Source: Subtercola boreus | Lineage (GTDB): Bacteria > Actinomycetota > Actinomycetes > Actinomycetales > Microbacteriaceae | Length of the DNA stretch: 64,000 nucleotides | Assembly (NCBI RefSeq): GCF_003399625.1 | Contig: NZ_NBXA01000015.1 | Span: forward strand, 1 to 64,000 | Reading direction: 5' to 3' | Shown: positions 17,590 through 25,470 of the stretch, piece after piece | Numbering within the stretch: position 1 is the first letter of the stretch | Layout of the letters: every line of letters starts with the position of its first letter | Translations under genes and position numbers: made by a program | The notes under the pieces: generated by a model | Databases searched by the model: none | What the model was told of the DNA's origin: nothing | The model's input: only the letters and a program-made list of their open reading frames with translations

Positions 17590-19647
17590 GTGACGAAAGG
17601 CGGCGACGTGCAGCGGATCGATGTAGTCGAACTCAGCATCAGCGAGATGAAGGCGGCGCTCGACGAGGGCCGGGTGACGAGCGTCGAGCTCGTGTCCGCG
17701 TACCTCAACCGCATCGCCTACTACGACCGCACGGGGCTGTGCCTCCACGCGATCGCGGTGCTCGACCCGACCTGCCTCGAACAGGCCGCCGCCTCTGACG
17801 CCCGGCGTGCGGCCGGCCAGCCGGTGGGCGCGCTGGAGGGCATCCCGTTCACCGTGAAGGACAGCTACAAGGTCAAGGGACTGACTGTGGCATCCGGCAG
17901 CCCGGCCCTGGCGGAGCTGGTGGCGACCGACGACGCGGCATCCGTGGCCCAGTTGCGTGCGGCCGGGGCGGTGCTGCTCGGCAAGACGAACATGCCGCCG
18001 ATGGCAGCGGGAGGCATGCAGCCGGGGCTCTACGACTACGCGCGGAGCCCGTACCACCCGCAGTACCTCACGGCGGCCTATGGATCGGGTTCCTCGAACG
18101 GATCGGGTACAGCTACCGCAGCGAGTCTCTGCGCCTTCGGCATGGCCGAGGAGACCGTGTCGTCGGGGCGCGCGCCGGCCTCGAACAACTCGCTGGTGGC
18201 ATACACGCCCTCACGCGGGGTGCTGTCTATCCGCGGCAACTGGCCGCTCCGGCCGACCTGCGACGTGGTGGTGCCGCACACCCGCACGGTCGCCGACCTG
18301 CTCCTGCTGCTCGATGTGCTCGCGGTCGAGGATCCGGACCGCTCGGGCGACTTCTGGCGACAGCAGAGCGCGGTGGAGCTGCCGACGCCCGAACAGGTGT
18401 TGCCGCATCCAGTGTCCCGGCCCCGCCCCTCGCGGCTCGACGGCCTGCGGATCGGTGTGCCGCGCCTCTACATAGGCGAGGATGCTGTGCCCATCGACCC
18501 GCCGGTCATCCGCCCGAGCGTGCGGGCGCTCTGGGACCGGGCTGCCGACGACCTGCGGGCGCTCGGCGCCGAGGTGGTCGAGGTCGATTTTCCGGTGGTG
18601 TCGAACTACGAGGAGGATCGCCCCGAGGCCGAGGGTCTCGCGGCGCGCGGACTGGTGCCCCCGAACTGGCGCGCGCTCGAGGGTGGGCCGATCACGGCGA
18701 TGGCGCTCGATGCGTTCTTGCGAGACAACGCCGACCCGCACCTGTCGAGCTGGGCGGACGTCGACGGCGACACCGTGTTCCCTCTTGCGGATGCGCCGGT
18801 GCCCGTGTGGATCACCCGGGCGCGCGGCGGCTTCGACTGGCAGCGTCTCGCCGAATTGGTGAAGCAGGGCCTGCCCGCGACCTTCGACGAGGTGCCGGGC
18901 CTCGCGCACCTGCTGCGTGGCCTCGAGGAGGCGCGCACGGTCGACTTCGAAGAGTGGATGCTCGCCCAGGGGCTCGACCTCGTGGTCTTCCCCGCCGCAG
19001 GAGACGTCGGCCGGGTCGACCTGTTCAGCCGCCCGGAGAGCCTCGAGGCCGCGTCGCGGAACGGCGTCGTGTACTCGAACGGCAACCGCGTGCTGCGTCA
19101 CCTCGGCATCCCGACCGTGACGGTGCCGATGGGGTTCATGGGCGACATCCAGATGCCCGTGGGGCTCACCTTCGCGGGTGCTGCGTACAGCGACGACCGG
19201 CTGCTCGACTATGCGTCGGCGTATGAGGGCGCGACGCTGCGGCGGCAGCCCGCGTTTCTGACGCCGACGCTGCCGAGCAACCAGATCGATGTGGATGTCG
19301 CGGGTGACGCGCCGGGCGAGCTGGATGCCCGGAGCGAGGTGGATGCGCGGGGCGGGGTCGCTTCGGCGGCGATGACGTCGACATTGACCGTCGTCTCCGT
19401 CGAGGCGCGGGGCCGTTCGTGGGAGGTGGAGGTGCGAGTCGGCGACGGTCAGGGCCCGGCCACGGCGTCCACCACCCGCGTGTGGGCCGACGGGCACATC
19501 CTGCGGGCCGATCCAGGGGCGCCGGGCGTCTACCGGGGGACGGTGTCGCTGTCGCGGGCCCGCCTGACCGACGAGCTGATGGTACTGGTCGCGACCGGCA
19601 GATCGGCGGCGTCTCTGGTCTTCGCCCCGTTGCCGCCGCTGAACTGA
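17590..19647 (+). CDS. Amidase-signature hydrolase with C-terminal extension
   Basis: A 685-residue amidase. The Ser-cisSer-Lys triad is visible: K90 in PFTVKDSY, Ser168/169 in GSGSSNGSG, and nucleophile S192 in EETVSSGRAPAS, which replaces the usual DTGGSIRxPAS. The enzyme hydrolyses a C-N bond of an amide or carbamate; the substrate is unknown. The core ends near residue 560. The last 110 residues are a strand-rich domain (TLTVVSVEARGRSWEVEVRV...), not part of the usual signature enzyme. GTG 17590 has GGGAGG (17578-17583) 6 bases upstream; ATG 17584 is too close to that site. No transporter or partner gene is adjacent. Confidence 0.82.
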   Translation: MTKGGDVQRIDVVELSISEMKAALDEGRVTSVELVSAYLNRIAYYDRTGLCLHAIAVLDPTCLEQAAASDARRAAGQPVGALEGIPFTVKDSYKVKGLTVASGSPALAELVATDDAASVAQLRAAGAVLLGKTNMPPMAAGGMQPGLYDYARSPYHPQYLTAAYGSGSSNGSGTATAASLCAFGMAEETVSSGRAPASNNSLVAYTPSRGVLSIRGNWPLRPTCDVVVPHTRTVADLLLLLDVLAVEDPDRSGDFWRQQSAVELPTPEQVLPHPVSRPRPSRLDGLRIGVPRLYIGEDAVPIDPPVIRPSVRALWDRAADDLRALGAEVVEVDFPVVSNYEEDRPEAEGLAARGLVPPNWRALEGGPITAMALDAFLRDNADPHLSSWADVDGDTVFPLADAPVPVWITRARGGFDWQRLAELVKQGLPATFDEVPGLAHLLRGLEEARTVDFEEWMLAQGLDLVVFPAAGDVGRVDLFSRPESLEAASRNGVVYSNGNRVLRHLGIPTVTVPMGFMGDIQMPVGLTFAGAAYSDDRLLDYASAYEGATLRRQPAFLTPTLPSNQIDVDVAGDAPGELDARSEVDARGGVASAAMTSTLTVVSVEARGRSWEVEVRVGDGQGPATASTTRVWADGHILRADPGAPGVYRGTVSLSRARLTDELMVLVATGRSAASLVFAPLPPLN

Positions 19648-19668
19648 GCGAATGTCGGAAGCCTTCGC

Positions 19669-19674
19669 TAGCAT
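19669..19674 (+). promoter_or_regulatory. -10 box, leaderless type (UvrA-like gene)
   Basis: TAGCAT lies 7 bases before ATG 19682, with no ribosome site between. Confidence 0.55.
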
Positions 19675-19681
19675 CGGTGCC

Positions 19682-22006
19682 ATGACCGAGACGCGACACG
19701 CAGCAGACAGCCACGACCTCATCCGGGTGTCCGGGGCGCGGGAGAACAACCTCAAAGACGTGTCGGTCGACATTCCGAAGCGGCGGCTGACGGTGTTCAC
19801 GGGGGTCTCCGGTTCGGGCAAGAGCTCGCTCGTGTTCGGCACCATCGCCGCCGAGTCGCAGCGGCTCATCAACGAGACGTATCCGGCGTTCGTCCAGTCG
19901 TTCATGTCGTCGCTCGCGCGGCCCGACGTCGACGGGCTCACCGGGCTCAGCGCCGCGATCATCGTCGACCAGGAACGGATGGGGGCGAACTCACGCTCGA
20001 CCGTCGGCACGGCGACCGACGCGAACGCGATGCTGCGCATCCTCTTCAGACGGCTGGCCGAGCCGCACGTGGGGCCGTCGTTCCACTACGGGTTCAACAG
20101 CGCCGAGGGCATGTGCCCGCGGTGCGAGGGGCTCGGTGAGGTGAACGACATCGACGTCGACGAGCTCGTCGACCGCTCCCTGTCGCTCGAAGACGGCGCC
20201 ATCAAGGTTCCCGGGTACACGGCCGACGGCTGGTATGTGCGCATCTACTCCGAGTCCGGGTTCGTCGACGGGTCGAAACGGATCGCCGACTTCAACGCCC
20301 AGGAACTCGCCGACTTTCTCTATCGCCCGGCCGAGAAGGTGCGGATCGGCAACAACAACATGACCTACGAGGGCCTGGTGCCCAAGGTGCAGCGGTCGAT
20401 GCTGTCGAAAGACCGTGACTCGGTGCAGCCGCACATCCGCGCCTTCATCGACCGGGCCGTCACCTTCACGACCTGCCCCGAGTGCCACGGATCGCGCCTG
20501 AAGGCGGAGGTGCTCGCTTCGAAGATCGACGGGCAGAGCATCGCGGACTGCACGGCGATGCAGATCAGCGACCTGGCGGAGTTCGCGCGGGGCATCACCG
20601 GGGCATCCGTCGCGCCGATCATCGAGACCCTCAGCCAGACCCTCGACTCGTTCGTCGAGATCGGGCTCGGCTACCTGAGCCTCGATCGAACGAGTGGATC
20701 CCTGTCGGGCGGTGAAGCCCAGCGCGTGAAGATGGTGCGGCACCTGGGGTCGAGCCTGACCGACGTGACGTACGTGTTCGACGAGCCGACGGTCGGGCTT
20801 CACCCGCACGACATCCAGCGGATGAACGGGCTGCTGCTGCGCCTTCGCGACAAGGGCAACACGGTGCTGGTCGTCGAGCACAAACCGGAGACGATCAGGA
20901 TCGCCGATCACGTGATCGACCTGGGGCCCGGGGCCGGTACGAACGGCGGGGAGATCTGCTTCACGGGCACGGTTTTGGAGCTCGAGGCATCCGAGACCCT
21001 GACCGGGAAGCACCTCGGCGACCGCACCCGTCTGAAGACCTCCCCGCGCGTTTCGCGACAGGCGCTCGAGATCCGGGGTGCGACGCGGCACAACCTCCGG
21101 AACGTCGATGTGGATGTTCCGCTCGGCATCCTGACGGTGGTGACGGGGGTCGCAGGGTCGGGCAAGAGCTCGCTGATCCACGGGTCGATTCCGCGGGGTG
21201 TGGATGTGGTGTCGGTCGACCAGGCGCCGATCCGGGGGTCCAGGCGCAGCAATCCGGCGACCTACACGGGTCTGCTCGACCCGATCCGCACGGCGTTCGC
21301 CAAGGTGAACGGGGTGAAGCCGGCGCTGTTCAGCGCGAACTCCACCGGGGCCTGCCCGAACTGCAACGGCGCGGGGGTGATCTACACCGACCTGGCGATG
21401 ATGGCCGGGGTGGCGACGGTGTGCGAGGAGTGCGGGGGAGCGCGGTTCCAGGCGCAGGTGCTCGAGTACAGGCTGGGTGGGTCGAACATCGCGGAGGTGC
21501 TTGCGATGCCGGTGGCTGCGGCTGCCGACTTTTTCGGGGGTACGGGTATAGGTGCGGTGCACGCAGGGAAGGCCGGGGCGAGCGCTGCGGCAAAGGCGGC
21601 GCACGCGATCCTCGAACGGCTGAATGACGTCGGGCTCGGCTACCTGAGCCTCGGGCAGCCGCTCACGACCCTCTCGGGCGGAGAACGGCAGCGGCTGAAG
21701 CTGGCGATCCACATGGCGGAGAAGGGCGGTGTCTACGTTCTCGACGAGCCGACGTCCGGGCTGCACCTCGCCGATGTGGAGCAGCTTCTCGGGCTGCTCG
21801 ACCGGCTCGTCGAATCGGGAAAGTCGGTGATCGTGATCGAACACCACCAGGCCGTGATGGCGCACGCCGACTGGATCATCGACATCGGCCCGGGTGCGGG
21901 GCACGATGGGGGCCTCGTGGTGTTCGAGGGCACCCCCGCCGAACTGGTCGCGGCGAAGTCGACCCTCACGGGCATCCACCTCGCCGAGTACGTGGGCGCC
22001 GTCTGA
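19682..22006 (+). CDS. UvrA-like ABC ATPase (UvrA2/DrrC type)
   Basis: A 774-residue tandem ABC protein. Two Walker A motifs occur: GVSGSGKSSLVFGTI near residue 42 and GVAGSGKSSLIHGSI near residue 490. Two signature blocks occur (SGSLSGGEAQRVKMVRHLG, TTLSGGERQRLKLAIHMA), plus two CxxC zinc modules (CPRCEGLG...CPECHGSR and CPNCNGAG...CEECGGAR). Canonical UvrA is about 950 residues. The UvrB-binding and insertion regions after the first Walker A are shortened here, as in UvrA2 and the daunorubicin-resistance protein DrrC. A role in repair or removal of DNA-bound drugs is likely from the family; the substrate is unknown. It is a lone gene with its own promoter and no drug exporter beside it. Confidence 0.88.
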   Translation: MTETRHAADSHDLIRVSGARENNLKDVSVDIPKRRLTVFTGVSGSGKSSLVFGTIAAESQRLINETYPAFVQSFMSSLARPDVDGLTGLSAAIIVDQERMGANSRSTVGTATDANAMLRILFRRLAEPHVGPSFHYGFNSAEGMCPRCEGLGEVNDIDVDELVDRSLSLEDGAIKVPGYTADGWYVRIYSESGFVDGSKRIADFNAQELADFLYRPAEKVRIGNNNMTYEGLVPKVQRSMLSKDRDSVQPHIRAFIDRAVTFTTCPECHGSRLKAEVLASKIDGQSIADCTAMQISDLAEFARGITGASVAPIIETLSQTLDSFVEIGLGYLSLDRTSGSLSGGEAQRVKMVRHLGSSLTDVTYVFDEPTVGLHPHDIQRMNGLLLRLRDKGNTVLVVEHKPETIRIADHVIDLGPGAGTNGGEICFTGTVLELEASETLTGKHLGDRTRLKTSPRVSRQALEIRGATRHNLRNVDVDVPLGILTVVTGVAGSGKSSLIHGSIPRGVDVVSVDQAPIRGSRRSNPATYTGLLDPIRTAFAKVNGVKPALFSANSTGACPNCNGAGVIYTDLAMMAGVATVCEECGGARFQAQVLEYRLGGSNIAEVLAMPVAAAADFFGGTGIGAVHAGKAGASAAAKAAHAILERLNDVGLGYLSLGQPLTTLSGGERQRLKLAIHMAEKGGVYVLDEPTSGLHLADVEQLLGLLDRLVESGKSVIVIEHHQAVMAHADWIIDIGPGAGHDGGLVVFEGTPAELVAAKSTLTGIHLAEYVGAV

Positions 22007-22026
22007 CCCTCGCGTCTGACCCTCGC
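22001..22026 (+). repeat. 13-bp tandem duplication at the end of the UvrA-like gene
   Basis: GTCTGACCCTCGC occurs twice in direct succession (22001-22013, 22014-22026). The first copy contains the stop codon, so the duplication leaves the protein end unchanged. Confidence 0.9.
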
Positions 22027-22246
22027 GTCGGCCCCGAAGCCGCTTTCGGCCCGAACATCGCTTCAGGCGCCAGTCCCGCGCATCCGCGCCAGCTCGAAGG
22101 GGAGCAGCTCTGCCGAACTGGCGCGCGTCACAGGGGACGGCTGCGAAGGAGGTGGGCGGCGACGGCTGCGACGCGTCGAGGGGAGGGCGTCGGAGGCGAC
22201 GCTGAATCCCCACTAGGCTCAGGACGATCGCATCTGGGGGGAAACG
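22027..22246. other. intergenic region with promoter of the nuclease gene
   Basis: About 220 bases without a gene. A loose GGCCCCGAAG/CTTTCGGCCC inverted repeat near 22030-22052 might act as a weak terminator. TAGGCT at 22214-22219 is a -10-like box; GGGGGGAAA at 22236-22244 is the ribosome site for the ATG at 22247. Nothing else is recognised. Confidence 0.4.
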
Positions 22247-23722
22247 ATGAGCGGTATGACGAACACGCCCGCGGGCTGGTATTCCGACAATCAAGTCGAA
22301 GGGGGCCAGCGCTACTGGGATGGATCGGCATGGACGACGGAGCGTCGTGCAACACCGCCCACCTTCGGAACGCCGCCGCCTCCGCCCCCACCGACCACGG
22401 GCACGAGTCGGACTGCAAGAGGATCCGCTCTCCGCCGGCGCATACCATTGCCGACCTGGATCGTCGGCGGACTCGTCGTGCTGGCGCTGGTGCTGTTCGC
22501 GCTGGCCGGCGGTCTCGGTGGGCTGCTCATCATGCTGGCCTTCGTGGCGCTGCTCACCGGGCTCTACGTCGTCATCACGAAGCGGCGGAGTTGGGCTATG
22601 CTCCCCGCATCGCGCCCTCTTGCCGCGGGGGTCGTCGTTGCCTCACTGGTTCTGTTCGGCGTGGGGGCGGGGGTCAGCGGGCCCGGGCGACCGGCATCCC
22701 CGGCCTCCGCAGCTGTCGAGACAGCAGAGCCGACGGCCGTTCCGAGCGCGAGCGCATCGCCCACCGCTCAGCCGACGCCCGCCGTGACCACGCCTGCATC
22801 AGAGGTCGACCTCGATCCCGAGACCGTTTCGGCTCCTCCTGAGGGTTCGAGCGTGGTCGCACTCGACACGAGCGCCACCACCGGAACCGCCCTCGCGGTG
22901 CTGGCGACGCTCGAGGTGAAGGGTCGGGCTCCGAAGACCGGATACCAGCGCACCGCCCAGTTCGGCGAAGCCTGGCTCGATGTTGACCGGAACGGCTGCG
23001 ACACGCGCAACGACATCCTCGCGCGCGATCTGACCGGGGTGACGATGTCAGGGCCGTGCAAGGTGCTTTCGGGCGTGTTGGATGACCGGTACACGGGGAC
23101 CACACTCCAGTTCCTCCGGGGCAACACGACGTCGACTCTCGTGCAGATCGATCACGTGGTCGCGCTGTCGGACGCCTGGCAGAAGGGTGCGCAGCAGCTC
23201 AGCCAGGCCCAGCGCATCAGCCTGGCGAACGATCCGCTCAATCTGTGGGCGACCGACGGCGCAACGAATCAGCAGAAGGGCGACGGCGATGCGGCGACCT
23301 GGCTGCCGCCCTCGAAGAGCTTCCGCTGCGAGTATGCGGCCAGGCAGATCTCGGTGAAGGCGACGTACGGTCTGTGGGTGACCCAGGCCGAGCACGATGC
23401 GCTGGCCGGCATCCTCGCGGCATGCCCCGAGCAGGCGGCGACGTCGTCTGCCTTCACCAAGGCCGCGCCGGCGGTGGCCGCTGACGCGAAACCCGCGCCC
23501 ACTCCGGCTGAGGCGCCCGTTCCAGCGCAGGTCGAACCCGCGGCGTCTGCGCCCGCGCCCGCCGCGCCTGCACCCGAACCCGTGGCGCCGGCACCGGCCG
23601 ATGTGACGTACAAGAACTGTGATGCAGTGCGGGCCGCCGGAGCCGCGCCCATCTATCGGGGCGACCCCGGCTACAGCTCGAAACTCGACAGGGATGGCGA
23701 CGGTATCGGCTGCGAGAACTGA
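22247..23722 (+). CDS. Membrane-anchored HNH (DUF1524) nuclease with excalibur domain
   Basis: A 491-residue multidomain protein. Residues 8-32 are a DUF2510 module (GWYSDNQVEGGQRYWDGSAW), then a proline run. Three hydrophobic segments lie at about 67-85, 89-108 and 122-140, then an Ala/Pro/Thr-rich linker. Residues 215-385 hold a GmrSD-C/DUF1524-like HNH nuclease with H303 in QIDHVVALSDAW and the NDPLNLWATDGATNQQKGDGDAATWLPP loop. A second Pro/Ala linker leads to a C-terminal excalibur calcium-binding domain (YKNCDAVRAAGAAPIYRGDPGY...DRDGDGIGCE). With the nuclease probably outside the membrane, it could degrade extracellular DNA or incoming DNA. ATG 22247 has a strong purine-rich ribosome site. 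Confidence 0.85.
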   Translation: MSGMTNTPAGWYSDNQVEGGQRYWDGSAWTTERRATPPTFGTPPPPPPPTTGTSRTARGSALRRRIPLPTWIVGGLVVLALVLFALAGGLGGLLIMLAFVALLTGLYVVITKRRSWAMLPASRPLAAGVVVASLVLFGVGAGVSGPGRPASPASAAVETAEPTAVPSASASPTAQPTPAVTTPASEVDLDPETVSAPPEGSSVVALDTSATTGTALAVLATLEVKGRAPKTGYQRTAQFGEAWLDVDRNGCDTRNDILARDLTGVTMSGPCKVLSGVLDDRYTGTTLQFLRGNTTSTLVQIDHVVALSDAWQKGAQQLSQAQRISLANDPLNLWATDGATNQQKGDGDAATWLPPSKSFRCEYAARQISVKATYGLWVTQAEHDALAGILAACPEQAATSSAFTKAAPAVAADAKPAPTPAEAPVPAQVEPAASAPAPAAPAPEPVAPAPADVTYKNCDAVRAAGAAPIYRGDPGYSSKLDRDGDGIGCEN

Positions 23723-23728
23723 GGAGCG

Positions 23729-24226
23729 TCAGTTCGTGCGCTTGACGAAATCCGCGAGCTGCTCTGTCACGGTGCCCCAGCCGTCGTAGAAGCCAAACTC
23801 TTCGTGCATCGTGCGCGCCTCGCTCGTCGAGTGCAGTGCGCGCGCGATGTAGAGGGTGCCTTCCGGATGATCGATGAAGGTGAACTCGGCGGTGATGAAC
23901 GGCTGCGTGGCGGGCCGGAAACCGCCCACGAGGCACGTGGTGAAGACGATTCGCTCGCCCTCGTCGAAGGCCAGGAAGCACCCGTTCAGATGCGGAACGA
24001 AGGTGCCGTCATCCACTCCGCCGTCGGTGCCGGGGACACTCATCTCCGTGACGAAGGCCCCTCCCGGGCGCGGTTCCCACTCGGCCACCCGGCAACGGGC
24101 CGGAGCGGGTATCCACCACTGCTCGAAGCGCCGCGGATCTGCCCAGGACGCCCACACCGCGCTCCGCGGGGCCGGAAGTACGCGCGAGACGACGAGGTCG
24201 AGTTCCGGATCGATTGCGCTGGTCAT
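23729..24226 (-). CDS. SRPBCC (AHSA1-like) domain protein
   Basis: A 165-residue START/Bet v1-like fold protein. The typical opening LVVSRVLPAPRSAVWASWADPRRFEQWWIP and the end GFYDGWGTVTEQLADFVK identify the activator-of-Hsp90 homology 1 (AHSA1) type. Members bind hydrophobic ligands or act in stress responses; the specific role is unknown. It converges with the nuclease gene 6 bases away. CATGAT lies 6 bases before the ATG at 24226, close to but not matching the leaderless -10 pattern seen elsewhere. Confidence 0.85.
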   Translation of the reverse strand: MTSAIDPELDLVVSRVLPAPRSAVWASWADPRRFEQWWIPAPARCRVAEWEPRPGGAFVTEMSVPGTDGGVDDGTFVPHLNGCFLAFDEGERIVFTTCLVGGFRPATQPFITAEFTFIDHPEGTLYIARALHSTSEARTMHEEFGFYDGWGTVTEQLADFVKRTN

Positions 24227-24249
24227 GTTCCCATCATGGTGTTCCTCAC

Positions 24250-24693
24250 TCAGCCGACCAAGACCGGTACGGCAGGCCGTGGTGGAATGTCGGGCAACCC
24301 GGCCTCGAAGACATCGGTGAGGATGCGGATTCCCTTCGCCTCGACGATCTCGCCCGGAAATAACGACTCGAACAATTCTTCTGCCTGCTCGATCGACGTG
24401 AAGCCGAGATAAGCCAGAAGGTTGGCGATGTCGTCACTGTCCCGGCCCCGGCGCGAAGCCCTCAGTTTCATCGCGAGCAGGCACTCGGCCGACGCAACCC
24501 AGACGCGGGTGACGCCGTCGTCTGAGAGCAGGTGCCACCCTGCGTCTCGCGCGATCGGGATGAAGACATTCGCGCTGGTGTTCAGCCAGTCGGCTGCCCA
24601 GCCTCGATCCTTCGCGATCCCCGCAGCGTGATCGAGGCAGTGAGCTTCGGGGCTGATCTGCGCGTCGAGCCGGTTCGCGTTCTGTGCGGCCAT
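24250..24693 (-). CDS. DUF6036-like nucleotidyltransferase-type protein, N-terminally shortened
   Basis: A 147-residue protein starting at ATG 24693, overlapping the stop of the XRE gene (TGATG). The pattern LDAQISPEAHCLDHAAGIAKDRGWAADWLNTSANVFIP, then VWVASAECLLAMKLRASRRGRDSDDIANLLAYLG, matches the later part of nucleotidyltransferase-like proteins (DUF6036 type) that pair with XRE regulators. In the family about 45-55 residues carrying a GGxALxL segment and a TxDLDA motif usually precede this part. Here only DA of that motif remains, right after the start. So either an in-frame deletion removed the catalytic N-terminus, or this is a natural short form. It may be an inactive partner or a toxin remnant. 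The family assignment is from memory of its pattern. Confidence 0.6.
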   Translation of the reverse strand: MAAQNANRLDAQISPEAHCLDHAAGIAKDRGWAADWLNTSANVFIPIARDAGWHLLSDDGVTRVWVASAECLLAMKLRASRRGRDSDDIANLLAYLGFTSIEQAEELFESLFPGEIVEAKGIRILTDVFEAGLPDIPPRPAVPVLVG

Positions 24694-25271
24694 CAGACAC
24701 TCGCCAGAACGGAGCGGTCGACCGCGACGTTTCTCGCCGCAAACTCCCGCGGGACGTCGTGTTGGTCGATCGAGCGCGTGTATCGGTCGCCGGAGAGCAC
24801 AGTTCGGTGTGCAAGCGTTCGATCCGCCTGAGTTGTCCAATCGGGAACGGGCAGATGCCCACGGTTCAGCCAGTACTCCGAGACGGCAGCAAGTGCGGCA
24901 TCCCAGAGGAGCGAGCCTGTCGAGGGGGGCTCGTTGGCGGCGAGAACGACCCGCACGACTCCCGTCTCGGCCGCGAGATTGTCGCTGAACTGGAGGAAAC
25001 TCCGAAAAGCGGACTTCTCGTCACCGATGGCCAGTTCGTCGTGGATCGCCGCCCCGGCTTCGAGCGAACCCGACCGGTTCGTGGGCACCACTCCCAGCCG
25101 ATTGCCGGTCGCACGCAGCAACGTGTCGAGCTTGGCTGCGCTCGGGTCACGCTTGCTGTTCTCGATGTGTGAGAGCGCCGGAGTCGAGGTCTGCGCGCGC
25201 AGAGCCACGACCTGCTGCGTCAACCCGCTGGACTCGCGACTCGCCTTCAGGAACAGCGCTGCAGCACCCAT
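24693..25271 (-). CDS. XRE-family transcriptional regulator (antitoxin-like)
   Basis: A 192-residue protein. The N-terminal helix-turn-helix (LKASRESSGLTQQVVALRAQTSTPALSHIENSKRDPSAAKLDTLLRATG, residues 8-57) is of the Cro/C1 type. The C-terminal part (PDWTTQADRTLAH...VPREFAARNVAVDRSVLASV) resembles regulators that precede nucleotidyltransferase-like genes. ATG 25271 is chosen because TGGAGA lies about 8 bases upstream and TATTAT at 25301-25306 is a fitting -10 box. It overlaps the downstream partner gene, so the two form a toxin-antitoxin-like operon, probably autoregulated (see palindrome 25340-25358). Divergent from the large DUF4011 gene. Confidence 0.8.
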   Translation of the reverse strand: MGAAALFLKASRESSGLTQQVVALRAQTSTPALSHIENSKRDPSAAKLDTLLRATGNRLGVVPTNRSGSLEAGAAIHDELAIGDEKSAFRSFLQFSDNLAAETGVVRVVLAANEPPSTGSLLWDAALAAVSEYWLNRGHLPVPDWTTQADRTLAHRTVLSGDRYTRSIDQHDVPREFAARNVAVDRSVLASV

Positions 25272-25339
25272 GAGCCATCTCCAATGTTTACGGATATGAT
25301 AATACCCGGGCGTTGGCTCACGCGGGGGCTGAGGTGTGG

Positions 25340-25358
25340 TCATGCATCTAGTGTATGA
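25340..25358. promoter_or_regulatory. imperfect palindrome between the XRE operon and the DUF4011 gene
   Basis: TCATGCATCTAGTGTATGA: the 7-base arms TCATGCA/TGTATGA match at 6 of 7 positions. It lies in the comparatively AT-rich 200-base divergent intergenic region, so it could be the XRE operator and could also affect the large gene. Confidence 0.4.
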
Positions 25359-25470
25359 CAATTACTCATTTAAAGACGCACGGCAAGGCGGCGTCAGGTG
25401 CATGCGGTAGCTTCGAGTGCATCCCCATTCGACCGACAACGCTGGCCCGCCGGGCACGGAAAAGGACGCC

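Noticed and set aside
19991-22294. 767-codon minus frame opposite the UvrA-like gene
   Set aside because: Mirrors the ATPase gene; composition is Arg/Val/His-rich and no family pattern is seen.
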